Positions 16,436 to 25,750 of a stretch of DNA of 35,553 bases are shown here, piece by piece. A program made the position numbers and the translations under genes. The notes under the pieces are model-generated. The model made no database searches. It saw only the letters and a program-made list of their open reading frames with translations, and was not told the origin of the DNA. Within the stretch, counting starts at the first letter, position 1, and each line of letters opens with the position of its first letter. This stretch comes from Flavobacteriales bacterium (GTDB lineage: Bacteria > Bacteroidota > Bacteroidia > Flavobacteriales_D > Crocinitomicaceae). The stretch is from positions 1-35,553 of the forward strand of contig CANGIC010000006.1 in NCBI GenBank assembly GCA_947453795.1, in the 5' to 3' direction.

Positions 16436-16465
16436 CAAATTCGAGGAAGAGAATGTATCTAGATT

Positions 16466-17362
16466 TTATTTTTTGAAAATGGAAGTTAAAGTTTCGTCAA
16501 GCTTAGGATACTTGAAGGAATAGCCCGAATCAACTATTTTTTGATGGGAAGCGCTTGTTCCTTTTAATAGGACATCCGCCATTTCCCCGAACATTGCACG
16601 CAAGACAAAGGAGGGAACCGCTGGAAAAAAGAAGGGTTTTTTAAGTTGTTTCGCTAGTTCTTTCATGAAAACGCGATTGGTGTCGCATTGCGCTACGGCA
16701 TTGTATGCTCCGTTTAACTTGTGGTCAATGGCGTGAATGATGATCCCTACCAAGTCAGTGGAGTGTATCCAGGGCATGAATTGCTTGCCTGTTCCGAGGG
16801 GTGAGCCAGCACCTAGTTTGATCGCCGGTAACATCCGTTTCAATGCCCCTCCATCAGGGCCTAAAACGACCGCTATACGCACTTTCACCACGGGACATTT
16901 TTCCGAAAACACATCGGCACTTTTTTCCCATGCGTGCACCAGTTCAGAAAGAAAATCGGTCCCAAACGGATCACTTTCTCTGTGCTGCACATCATTTTCG
17001 TCAAAGCCATAAGCATTGATCCCGGAAGCGGTAATAAATTGCTCAAGGTGTGGCATTTTGTCTAGGTGATGGAATAGACATTCGTTTGTTCCAATTCTGG
17101 AGGTATGAAGGTCTTTTTTTCGCGCATCGGTCCACCGTTGATCTGCGATACCTGAGCCACTCAGATTAATCAGAATTTGAATGCCTTCAAGGGCTTTGGG
17201 ATCAATTTCTTGCGTTAAGGGGTTCCAAAAGTAGTTGCCTGATTCCCCTGTTTTGCGCGACAAGACTCGGACATCGTGCCCAGCGCTACCCAATGCTTGA
17301 ACGAGTGCTTTACCTATAAAGCCAGTCCCACCAGCGATCAGTATTTTCTTTGATTCTGCCAT
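16466..17362 (-). CDS. TIGR01777 family epimerase (SDR39U1/YfcH-like)
   Basis: This is an extended short-chain dehydrogenase/reductase of 298 aa. The dinucleotide site is ILIAGGTGFIGKALVQAL at the N-terminus. NLSGSGIADQRWTDARKKDLHTSRIGT is the signature of the TIGR01777/SDR39U1 group. ITASGINAYG replaces the usual catalytic SDR region, and the C-terminal DUF1731 part is present (PSFVLRAMFGEMADVLLKG). Substrates are not known for the group. It starts 34 bp after the GNAT gene with no visible promoter between them, so it is probably the last gene of the maeB-ruvA-sprA unit. Confidence 0.92.
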   Translation of the reverse strand: MAESKKILIAGGTGFIGKALVQALGSAGHDVRVLSRKTGESGNYFWNPLTQEIDPKALEGIQILINLSGSGIADQRWTDARKKDLHTSRIGTNECLFHHLDKMPHLEQFITASGINAYGFDENDVQHRESDPFGTDFLSELVHAWEKSADVFSEKCPVVKVRIAVVLGPDGGALKRMLPAIKLGAGSPLGTGKQFMPWIHSTDLVGIIIHAIDHKLNGAYNAVAQCDTNRVFMKELAKQLKKPFFFPAVPSFVLRAMFGEMADVLLKGTSASHQKIVDSGYSFKYPKLDETLTSIFKK

Positions 17363-17396
17363 AATAGTTAAACACTCTCAAGAAGAAAAGGTTGTG

Positions 17397-17843
17397 CTAT
17401 TCGTCAAAAAATAAGCGACCATTGACCCATTCAGGATCGAGGGTGGCCTGCTTCTTCGCATAAAAGGAAAGCGCGGGTTCGTTCCATTCCAGCACTTGCC
17501 AATCCATACGTCGCACTTGACGTTCCTTTGCAATGTAAACAACGCGATCAAACAGCTGTGATCCTATACCATCGCGGCGATGCTCCGGAAGAATAAAGAA
17601 GTCTTCAAGGTAAAGACATTTTCCCTTCCAGGTCGAATAGTTGGTATAAAAAAGGGCAAAACCAATGATCTCTCCGGTTTGCTCAACAACAAGTGCATCG
17701 CAAATTTTCTCTTCAAAAAGATGGATGGCCAAATCACTCGCTGTATTTTTTACTTGCTCAGGCGCCTTTTCGTATAAGGCCAAGGCGTGGATGAGCGACA
17801 TGATCGCATGCTCATCTCCGGGTATTGCCGCTCTGATTATCAT
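17397..17843 (-). CDS. GNAT N-acetyltransferase (diamine/thialysine acetyltransferase-like)
   Basis: This 148-aa GNAT protein has the acetyl-CoA motif A as FFILPEHRRDGIGSQLF. The surrounding pattern (LYLEDFFILPEHR, then WQVLEWNEPALSFYAKKQA) resembles the spermidine/thialysine acetyltransferase subgroup (SSAT1/SSAT2). A polyamine or lysine-analogue substrate is therefore plausible, but this is inference. It starts 2 bp after the sprA stop and is probably co-transcribed with it. In many Flavobacteriia gcvH follows sprA, so this neighbour differs from that arrangement. Confidence 0.88.
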   Translation of the reverse strand: MIIRAAIPGDEHAIMSLIHALALYEKAPEQVKNTASDLAIHLFEEKICDALVVEQTGEIIGFALFYTNYSTWKGKCLYLEDFFILPEHRRDGIGSQLFDRVVYIAKERQVRRMDWQVLEWNEPALSFYAKKQATLDPEWVNGRLFFDE

Positions 17844-17845
17844 GG

Positions 17846-20800
17846 TTATTGAACGCCTGCGAGATTGAAACGTAAACGAATACCGGTACTCATATTCCCT
17901 GTAGGGAAGGCGGTAGCAATTTTCGGCGTGTTGATCACTTGGTCATAGTACAACTGAACAGTTAAGTTCTGTGTAAGGTTGTAATCGGCAGATGTCTTGA
18001 TGGAAACGACACGCTGACCTGCTGTTGCTTGGTTGGTGTTTTCCACGACTTTGCGAATCACAGTCAAATTATCTCTAAAGGAGAAATCGAAACGAATGTT
18101 TAAGTCAGCTGCAGGAATTTTTTCAAACGGAAGTTTTACTTTGGCAAATTTATATCCTGCACCGATCACCCATTCATCACCGATGACTTCAGTCACCTGG
18201 TTGTTGTTCATGGAAAGGGTCGCTGAACGGTCTTTTTTGTACTCAAATTTCGTAAGGAGGGATTGTCCTTTAATGTTCCACGTTGCATCAAATCCAATCA
18301 ATGGAGAGAATCGTTGTGTCAAGGTCAAGTTTTGAATTTGTCGTCCAGCTAGGAAGTTGTTGTTGATGTCCAACGCAGAGGCATTGCCACCGCCATCAAA
18401 CTGTGCGTTTAAGTTTGTTTGTAAACCGGTCACACTCACGGTAGAACTGTAGGCATGACGAATCACAAAGTTCTTTACATACTTTTTAGCGAAGTCAAAT
18501 TTCGTTAAGCCGTTGTAGTTAATGGACCAGTTAGGCAATGGCATGTTCTTCACAGGATTGATGTTTTTCTCATTCACCGTGCGGTCTGTGTATGAAGTCA
18601 AGAAAGCACCGATGATCACTTCTTGCTGAGTTCCATTGTATCCGCTGTAATATCCTGAGGTCAATGGAGAGGAATTGGCATTGTTGGCACCCAGTACTTG
18701 AGAGACCAAAGGACGATTCGTCAGTAGGTTATCGAAAACGGACGATGAATATTCTTTACCGATTAAAGCGAAGGCAGAACCTACACCAATAGTAGAGTAA
18801 GTCAATGTTCCTGTTTCAACACGACTTTGACCTTCGTACTGTTGCGAAGCTTCATTCCAACGGAAAAATTCATTGGAAGTATTTCCGAAGGTGCGGTTGA
18901 GTGAAAGTTCAATGGTCAAATCTTTTAATGGTTCAAGGGATGCTCGCATGGTTAAGTTCTTCGAATGCGTCATCGAATATTGCTTGTTCAAGTCTTGATT
19001 TTGCACCAACCATCCATTATTGGCGGCTGTTTGCGCAATGTTGTAACCCGTTTCTCTTCCCCAGATGTCGTAGCGTTGTTGTCCGAACACAAATCCACCG
19101 AGTGGCGCATTAAAGGACGGATTAAATCCAAGAATTCTACTTTCTTGGTTGTATCCCGGAAGCAATGTTCCATCATTGAGTGCATATGTTGCGGATACAT
19201 TGCGAACAGTCATCAAGGCCCGCGCGAAGAAGCCAGCCACCGGGTGAACCTTACCGCCACGTTTTTTCTCTTGCTCTTTGCGTTTGTCTTCGCGTTCTTT
19301 CTTGCGTTTTGCTTTCGCCTTTTCCTTTTCGGTCATCTCTGACTCGTCCTTTTCGGGCTCTTTTTCTTTATCAGTGGCTTTATCTGTTGACCCTTTCGAT
19401 CCACCTTCAGCACCCGTATTTCGTCCGCCAACATCTTTTGATGCAGCTGTACCGCGGCCACCTTTTCCATCTTGAAGCACCTTCTTTAAATAAGGGACTT
19501 TATTGTAAAGGTTCATGAAATTCAGCTGACCTGTCATGTTGATGCTTCGGTTGTTTTGGATGGTATTTCCGAAGGCGCTTTGACCGAGCGGTGCGCGTTG
19601 CCAATTGTATGTTCCAGAATATTTAAAGCTGGCGCTCATCCAATCGGTTGCAGGGAACTTATCCAATGGGAGGGTGTAGTTGATGGAATAGTTGTGCGTG
19701 TAATCCATCGTTTTCCCGAAGGTATTCATTTGCGAACGAATGGTATCGCGGAAAGCTTGGTAGGCGAGTGGATCGGCTTTTTTATCGACGCGACCATTGC
19801 CTTCTTCAAAAATTGCTCTGTTGGCAGCGTTGAAGGTCACTTTTAGGTTCTTTGTGACATCATAACCTAAGGTATATGTTCTGTTCCAATTGAAACGCTT
19901 CACATATACAGGTGCGAATTGGTAGTCGGGAACCAAGTTGTTTCTCACCTGACGTTCGTTGTAGGTGCGCAAAAGATCATTGCTGAACGAAATGTTTTTA
20001 GGGGTGAGGTATAGATTAAAGTCTTTGACCAAGGTCAACCATTTTGATTTCTGCACGAATGGCAATTTCTTGAACGGTTCTAACGGTTTGGCGGTGAATG
20101 AGTAATTGTAGTTCAGCCCAGTATTCCACGTCTTGGTGCGGTCGTAATTGGTGTTGAAATCTCTATGTAAGTTCTCTGAATAGGCATAGGATGTTGACCA
20201 GTTGGAAATTCTCCAGAATTGTGCTTTCGCACCCGCCTTCATTTCCTTGCGCACATTGGTGAAATTGTAGGACTTGCGTTCTGTGAAATCTTGTCCAAGT
20301 TTGGCACGTTCACGACGCTCCGCCAAGTCGTACGACGAGAGTTTCACATCGGGATTGAACGGGTCATATTCTGGATTAATGACACCTACAGAGTAGCCAT
20401 AGAAGAACGGCAAGGACACGCGTGCTTTTCGTCCAAAGAACTGTCCGAGTTGAACATTGGCATTCATGTCCAAGCCCATGCGTTCGTTGCGTTGACGTTC
20501 TTGTACGCGACTTTCTACACTTCCCCAGTTGATTCCGGAATAATTCCCCGACATCGATACGTTGGCAAAGTCGGCCATTTGCAACTGCATTTGTGCTACA
20601 GCGGCTGAACCTCCTTCACTGACGAAATCTGTTAAGCGCAACTCATTGATCCAAATGATGGCACATTCCGCTTCGCCATTGTCCGTTGAAAATACATTGG
20701 ATGATTTCGACGGGTTTCGTACTCCCACCATGATGGTACGAATGCCTTGTAAGTTCGGACTACCTTTCACTTTAATCCGTTGACTTGTAGATCCTGGAAT

Positions 20801-23800
20801 GAAGTCGGCATATTCAATCACATAGGAAACGGAACTATTGCCCGCATCAATAAGGTTGTTTCGTTTCTTCTTTAGGTTTAATAAGTCATCGAAAACAATC
20901 TCAATGTTGTTGAGTGAAGGCCAAATATCTTCAGGAAGTGTTGCTCCCCATTGGGTTTTATACAAGGGGATTTCATACTCGTAATAGTTGTCACTGAAGT
21001 CTGTCCCCAACCGCACAAAGACCGTTAAATCCTTGTTGTTTAAGGGCAATGAAGCTTTAACTTCCTCGGCATGCACAAACATTTTTAATTTCTTGTAAGT
21101 GCGCACATCGAATTGGACATTGCGGTAGGCCGCACGCGCATCTCCATCTTGGAGGTTACAGATATCCAATACGAGTGACTGTTCGTTGAGCTGACGTTGG
21201 TAGGTTTGTGAAGGGTCAATTTCACGCTGAATACCAGGCGGAATTTCGTATTTAATTGGGCTGCGTTGATCATTTTCTTCCACATTCACCGCACCGATGT
21301 TGAAAGAGGTAAGGTTTGGATCGACCTGAACACTTTCACCCGGAGTTGTCAAGTCTTCGCGGTAACGTCTCCATTCACCGCGAATCAATTCAAGTCGTGC
21401 AAAACGGAGAACAACCTCCTCGTCAAAGTCTTTCAAGAACATGCGCATGAAACGAATGGAACGGAAATCGGTGATGCCGTTTACCTTGCGTTCGAAGTCA
21501 CGAATCGGAATTTTGAATTGATACCAGCGTTCTTCTTTCGTGCCATTTTGATAGACTTGAACATTGGTAATGTAATTTTTCCCAACAGCCATATCGTTAT
21601 GACGCAAACTTACTCGGTATTGGAAATAACTCTCTGATTCTGCGAGGTTATTGTCTTGATTAATGTCTTCTAAGTCAGGCATGTTTGTCCCTTGGGTTGG
21701 GTAGCCGTCTACATTGGCGGTATCTGACATTTCGGTGGTTGGCGAGTTGCCTTCCATACCATTGTATTTTTTATACCGTTTAAGGATATTTAAGGTGTCC
21801 GCATCATAGTTGTCGTCGCGGTAGAAGTTGTAATCATCACCCGACGGGTCATTGATCATGCGTGCTTTTGTAACGGCATCCAGATTGGGATTGTTTTGCA
21901 CCCAATTGACATAGTTTTGAAATGCCACTCTCTCTTGTGCATTGTTCCATCCGTCGAGTCCAATATCCTGATTTAATCTGTTATTCGGATCGGTATCGAA
22001 GGCATTGACTACAACCTGTTGTGTTGAAACGCGTGCCCAAGCAGTGGTGTCGATGTTGTCGTTCAAAGAAACCCCAGTTGGCGGCAAGCCGTTTTCAAAG
22101 CTTTTTCGCGAATCGGCCAATACATCTTCTGAGATGTTCCCCAGGTTGAAATAGAGGTCACCTCCGGTATGGTTTTGATCAGGATCGGCATCTTCGTTGA
22201 ACGGATCGAGCACCCAGAATTGAATGAATTCAACATTGGTCAACTCGAAGTCGTTGGTTGACAAAGAACGCATAATTCCACCCCAACGGTTTTCAGGATT
22301 CGAGAAAGTACCATCAGGCAAAACAGCGTTCGTGGTATCGTAATTATACATCCCACGCTCCTTAGGGTAATAGGCAAGTTCGAGAATTGGAATATTGGTT
22401 ATGGAACCGTACTGTTGTTGGAGGTTCGGGAAAATGTCTTTTTGATTGACCAGACGCATTCGGCTATCCGATAACATGGCTGGATTGTCCTTAATGTGCT
22501 GTGGTGTCAATGAGTTGTTTTGGTAGAACAATGGATCGATGAGATACCACGAGGTATGCGCACGCTTGTAACCAGCAGAAAGGTTTTTATTTTGTCCTTC
22601 TGGGAAAAGGTCAGGTTGACCTTGCGGAGTAGAGGCAAGTCGCCAAGCGGTGGATGCCCGCAAATCGATGGCACTCTGAGATCCCTCGAAATCATCAATG
22701 TAGGAGGTTCCGTCTTTGTTGATCGCCCGCGGTTGTCCTGGAATGAGGTGCGCAAATTCACCAGTGAAGGAAAGCGTTGATTTTTGTGTAGTTGAAATGA
22801 CAGGCAGAAGGTCAATCATTTTGGTTAAAAATGGCAATTCAGTCTTCACCGCCAAATCGAGACCAATGATGTTGTTTTTGAACGGTTCACTGCCAATATC
22901 TACTTTTTGAGTTACCGGTCGCTCCATCATCCGCATCCATGTGGCACCGATGTTAAAGTTTTCATTAAATCGATAATTGTAGTGCATCCCCATCATGGAC
23001 CTGGCTTGGAAACCAAAGACGGAATTGCTTTCAATGGAAATTTTAATCGGGGTATTTGATTCAAGAATCCCGCTGTTTAGGATTTTTACTCTTCCGAGGT
23101 TATAATCCACGGTATAATCTACTCCTTCTGTCAATTTGATTCCTCCTGCAGTTACGGTAACAGCCCCTTGCGGTACGTTGAGTGTATTGAGTGGAATATC
23201 AGAGGTAACGGAAGATTGGTATTCCCCCCTAAAGGTGAAACGGTTTTTGCTTGGGATCTGCTGTGCGGCCGTTTTTGTAGAGTCGTACAATTCGGTGAAA
23301 GAGACTTTATCCACGATAACTTGAGGTATATTCGCCGCTTCGAGTTTTCCTTTGAGTGTGGTTCCAAATGGTTCAATAGTCGAGAAATAGACGCGCCCAT
23401 TTCGCGTGTTGATTGTCCCGCCATTCTCGGCTTTATTTCCCGTAAAATTGATCGGCACGTAATCGAATACCCCATCGGAGAAGGGTTGCTGGTTTTGATT
23501 CAGCTTATCCATTTCCAAAAGCGTAACCAACTGCTTGTCATCGACGCCATCCAATGGGAAGAATGGTACGAGCAAGGATGTTTCAGGGTTGTTGTAGAGG
23601 AGGTCAATTTTAAAACCTGTTTGATCCACTTGGTAAGCACCTATGGAGTAAACGTTCTTCATCATCAAGTCCCACACTTTGTTATTCGGATTTGTGATGG
23701 TCGGCTTTAACAATTTAAGGATAAGTGCTTGTTGACCTGCTACACCATCGGTAGAGAATTCACCCACTTGGTATGTTTCACCGCGGTAGGTATATTCATA

Positions 23801-25171
23801 GGCCACCGCCAAAACTTCATCGTTGTTCAAGGGAAGGTTCAGGGAGATATATCCCAAGAGCGCGTTGTACGAGAATTCTTGTTCTGTCAGTTTACGCGCG
23901 TTTTCTACTTTTTCAAAGTGAACCGCTTGTTGGAAAGGTCCAGGCGCCGTGACTTGCGAATTGAGTGCAGGAACCGCATTGGAAAAACTGCGGACCAAAG
24001 GTTGATTTGAAGCCCATGCATAAAGTCCATTTGCTTCATTGTCTGGAATATCGTTTGGCCCAAATCCACCAGGATTACCCTGACAGTTACTTTGTTTTCC
24101 TTCCCCTAAATCGGAAAAAGCGACGACATTTCGCGTGTTTTCTATGCTATTCGTTCGGTTCGTCAACCACACCTCAATTCGGGTAATGGCCATTGTTGAA
24201 TTCACAATTGGCAAGGTGGACATCGCCTCGTCGTAGTGGTCGTGGTGGAATAAGTTGACGAAGTAGTGGCGGTTGGCTTCGTAGTTGTCGGCGCTGAGTT
24301 CAAACTTCTGTACTTGCGCTTTCCCAGAAATATTTATTTCCTGACGTTTACCCTTAGAGGATGCTGCGATGAGGTCGATGGTAGATCGTCCAAATTTCAA
24401 CTTTGTTTTTGCCCCAAATAGAGTCTGTGAACCTTGAATCAACGAAGTTGGTAGCTGCATGGCTACATTCCCCAATTCAATTTTTTGCATGATTTGGTCT
24501 TCGTCACCCGTATATTCGAGTTTGGATACATTGTCGAAATCGAATGCTGCTTGGGTATTGTAGCTTGTGCCAATTTTTAGTTTGGTGCCAATTTGTCCCA
24601 CCAAATTGAGCTGAATTTGCTGTTGGAAGTCAAAGCGCGTAATGTGACGCTGCTTCATGGGCAAGATTGGGTTGTCGTAACGCGATGAATTCACACCAAA
24701 TGAAAGTTCAACGCTTCCTTGCGGACGAATGGTAATTTGATCTGAACCGAAGAAGTTTTCGAAGGCCTTGCTACCAATTTTAATCGGAAACTCCATGGGT
24801 TGACTCTTCGCAGTTTGCTGGTCGATTTTATCCTTCCAGTTTTCACGCAATGCCTTTTGACGTTCGTATTCCAAATACTCCTCCAAGGTCATCATGGAAG
24901 GGTTCCTGTAATTCAAATCAGTGCCAATTGTTTCTTTAAAGATGTATGTTCCTGTGGTCGGATCGTAAACGATGGTTTGTTTAACAGCACTTGGATCACC
25001 AAGGTCAAAACTTTGCGGTGTCGTTTGGGTTGGATCAATATTGTTTTGAATGGGAAAAGGCAGGGTATCCTGCGCAAACAGCACTCCTGAAACCATAAAT
25101 AACGCAGAAACCACCAACGAAATCGATGTAGTAGTGCAGCATTTAAACAGTAAGTGAATCCCTCTTCTCAA
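17846..25171 (-). CDS. sprA: T9SS outer membrane translocon protein SprA
   Basis: SprA forms the very large beta-barrel translocon of the type IX secretion system and is also needed for gliding in gliding species. At 2441 aa the length fits. A signal peptide (SISLVVSALFMVSGVLFAQ) is followed by a region containing MTLEEYLEYERQKALRENW. The hallmark block YIDDFEGSQSAIDLRASTAWR lies near residue 830, and long beta-rich stretches run to the C-terminus (GIRLRFNLAGVQ). A low-complexity Lys/Glu-rich insert occupies about residues 1905-1975. The only plausible in-frame start before the signal peptide is a TTG at 25171, one base after the ruvA stop. It is the third gene of maeB-ruvA-sprA, an order known in Flavobacteria. 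No frameshift is visible across the whole frame. Confidence 0.97.
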   Translation of the reverse strand: MRRGIHLLFKCCTTTSISLVVSALFMVSGVLFAQDTLPFPIQNNIDPTQTTPQSFDLGDPSAVKQTIVYDPTTGTYIFKETIGTDLNYRNPSMMTLEEYLEYERQKALRENWKDKIDQQTAKSQPMEFPIKIGSKAFENFFGSDQITIRPQGSVELSFGVNSSRYDNPILPMKQRHITRFDFQQQIQLNLVGQIGTKLKIGTSYNTQAAFDFDNVSKLEYTGDEDQIMQKIELGNVAMQLPTSLIQGSQTLFGAKTKLKFGRSTIDLIAASSKGKRQEINISGKAQVQKFELSADNYEANRHYFVNLFHHDHYDEAMSTLPIVNSTMAITRIEVWLTNRTNSIENTRNVVAFSDLGEGKQSNCQGNPGGFGPNDIPDNEANGLYAWASNQPLVRSFSNAVPALNSQVTAPGPFQQAVHFEKVENARKLTEQEFSYNALLGYISLNLPLNNDEVLAVAYEYTYRGETYQVGEFSTDGVAGQQALILKLLKPTITNPNNKVWDLMMKNVYSIGAYQVDQTGFKIDLLYNNPETSLLVPFFPLDGVDDKQLVTLLEMDKLNQNQQPFSDGVFDYVPINFTGNKAENGGTINTRNGRVYFSTIEPFGTTLKGKLEAANIPQVIVDKVSFTELYDSTKTAAQQIPSKNRFTFRGEYQSSVTSDIPLNTLNVPQGAVTVTAGGIKLTEGVDYTVDYNLGRVKILNSGILESNTPIKISIESNSVFGFQARSMMGMHYNYRFNENFNIGATWMRMMERPVTQKVDIGSEPFKNNIIGLDLAVKTELPFLTKMIDLLPVISTTQKSTLSFTGEFAHLIPGQPRAINKDGTSYIDDFEGSQSAIDLRASTAWRLASTPQGQPDLFPEGQNKNLSAGYKRAHTSWYLIDPLFYQNNSLTPQHIKDNPAMLSDSRMRLVNQKDIFPNLQQQYGSITNIPILELAYYPKERGMYNYDTTNAVLPDGTFSNPENRWGGIMRSLSTNDFELTNVEFIQFWVLDPFNEDADPDQNHTGGDLYFNLGNISEDVLADSRKSFENGLPPTGVSLNDNIDTTAWARVSTQQVVVNAFDTDPNNRLNQDIGLDGWNNAQERVAFQNYVNWVQNNPNLDAVTKARMINDPSGDDYNFYRDDNYDADTLNILKRYKKYNGMEGNSPTTEMSDTANVDGYPTQGTNMPDLEDINQDNNLAESESYFQYRVSLRHNDMAVGKNYITNVQVYQNGTKEERWYQFKIPIRDFERKVNGITDFRSIRFMRMFLKDFDEEVVLRFARLELIRGEWRRYREDLTTPGESVQVDPNLTSFNIGAVNVEENDQRSPIKYEIPPGIQREIDPSQTYQRQLNEQSLVLDICNLQDGDARAAYRNVQFDVRTYKKLKMFVHAEEVKASLPLNNKDLTVFVRLGTDFSDNYYEYEIPLYKTQWGATLPEDIWPSLNNIEIVFDDLLNLKKKRNNLIDAGNSSVSYVIEYADFIPGSTSQRIKVKGSPNLQGIRTIMVGVRNPSKSSNVFSTDNGEAECAIIWINELRLTDFVSEGGSAAVAQMQLQMADFANVSMSGNYSGINWGSVESRVQERQRNERMGLDMNANVQLGQFFGRKARVSLPFFYGYSVGVINPEYDPFNPDVKLSSYDLAERRERAKLGQDFTERKSYNFTNVRKEMKAGAKAQFWRISNWSTSYAYSENLHRDFNTNYDRTKTWNTGLNYNYSFTAKPLEPFKKLPFVQKSKWLTLVKDFNLYLTPKNISFSNDLLRTYNERQVRNNLVPDYQFAPVYVKRFNWNRTYTLGYDVTKNLKVTFNAANRAIFEEGNGRVDKKADPLAYQAFRDTIRSQMNTFGKTMDYTHNYSINYTLPLDKFPATDWMSASFKYSGTYNWQRAPLGQSAFGNTIQNNRSINMTGQLNFMNLYNKVPYLKKVLQDGKGGRGTAASKDVGGRNTGAEGGSKGSTDKATDKEKEPEKDESEMTEKEKAKAKRKKEREDKRKEQEKKRGGKVHPVAGFFARALMTVRNVSATYALNDGTLLPGYNQESRILGFNPSFNAPLGGFVFGQQRYDIWGRETGYNIAQTAANNGWLVQNQDLNKQYSMTHSKNLTMRASLEPLKDLTIELSLNRTFGNTSNEFFRWNEASQQYEGQSRVETGTLTYSTIGVGSAFALIGKEYSSSVFDNLLTNRPLVSQVLGANNANSSPLTSGYYSGYNGTQQEVIIGAFLTSYTDRTVNEKNINPVKNMPLPNWSINYNGLTKFDFAKKYVKNFVIRHAYSSTVSVTGLQTNLNAQFDGGGNASALDINNNFLAGRQIQNLTLTQRFSPLIGFDATWNIKGQSLLTKFEYKKDRSATLSMNNNQVTEVIGDEWVIGAGYKFAKVKLPFEKIPAADLNIRFDFSFRDNLTVIRKVVENTNQATAGQRVVSIKTSADYNLTQNLTVQLYYDQVINTPKIATAFPTGNMSTGIRLRFNLAGVQ

Positions 25172-25172
25172 C

Positions 25173-25748
25173 TTATAATAATTTCAGTGCTTCTTTAATT
25201 AATTGTTCCACAGACTCCTGTCCAGTCGAAAGTTTATCGAGTACTTTATCTGCGGCTTTTTTATCAAAACCCAAAGAAACAAGGGCAGTTAACGCATCAA
25301 ATCGGTTTGTATTGCTTTGACTAAACATATTTTCAGCCGAAAATGTCATTTTTAACATTTTATCCTTAAGGTCAATAATCACCCGTTGGGCAGTTTTCGC
25401 CCCTATGCCTTTGATTCCTTGAATGGTGCGTACATCTTCCGATTGTATGGCATGTGCAATTTCATCGGGAACCATGGAAGAGAGCATAATCATTGCCGTA
25501 TTGGGGCCTATGCCAGAAACAGAAATGAGGTGATTGAACATCTCACGTTCTTCTTTCGAAGCAAAACCATACAATAGGTGGGCATCTTCCCGCACGATCA
25601 GCTTCGTAAAAATACGAACGGCCTCATCGGTGCCTAAGGTGGTGAACGTATTCAGTGAGATTTTCACTTCATAGCCAACCCCTCCACAGTCGATCAGCAG
25701 ATCCGTAGGATTTTTCTCAATGAGTCGTCCGCTTAACTGTCCTATCAT
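25173..25748 (-). CDS. ruvA: Holliday junction branch migration protein RuvA
   Basis: RuvA binds four-way DNA junctions and loads the RuvB motor. The N-terminal OB domain starts MIGQLSGRLIEKNPTDLLID and holds GGVGYEVKISL. The helix-hairpin-helix motifs follow: LISVSGIGPNTAMIMLS and IQGIKGIGAKTAQRVIIDLKDK. A linker leads to the C-terminal RuvB-binding domain, ALVSLGFDKKAADKVLDKL. The 191-aa length is normal. It begins 2 bp after the malic enzyme stop and ends one base before the sprA start, so it is clearly in an operon. Confidence 0.97.
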   Translation of the reverse strand: MIGQLSGRLIEKNPTDLLIDCGGVGYEVKISLNTFTTLGTDEAVRIFTKLIVREDAHLLYGFASKEEREMFNHLISVSGIGPNTAMIMLSSMVPDEIAHAIQSEDVRTIQGIKGIGAKTAQRVIIDLKDKMLKMTFSAENMFSQSNTNRFDALTALVSLGFDKKAADKVLDKLSTGQESVEQLIKEALKLL

Positions 25749-25750
25749 AC

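Noticed and set aside
19250-19460. Frameshift or assembly error at the SprA Lys/Glu-rich stretch
   Set aside because: The reading frame continues in SprA-like sequence on both sides of the stretch, so it is an in-frame insert.
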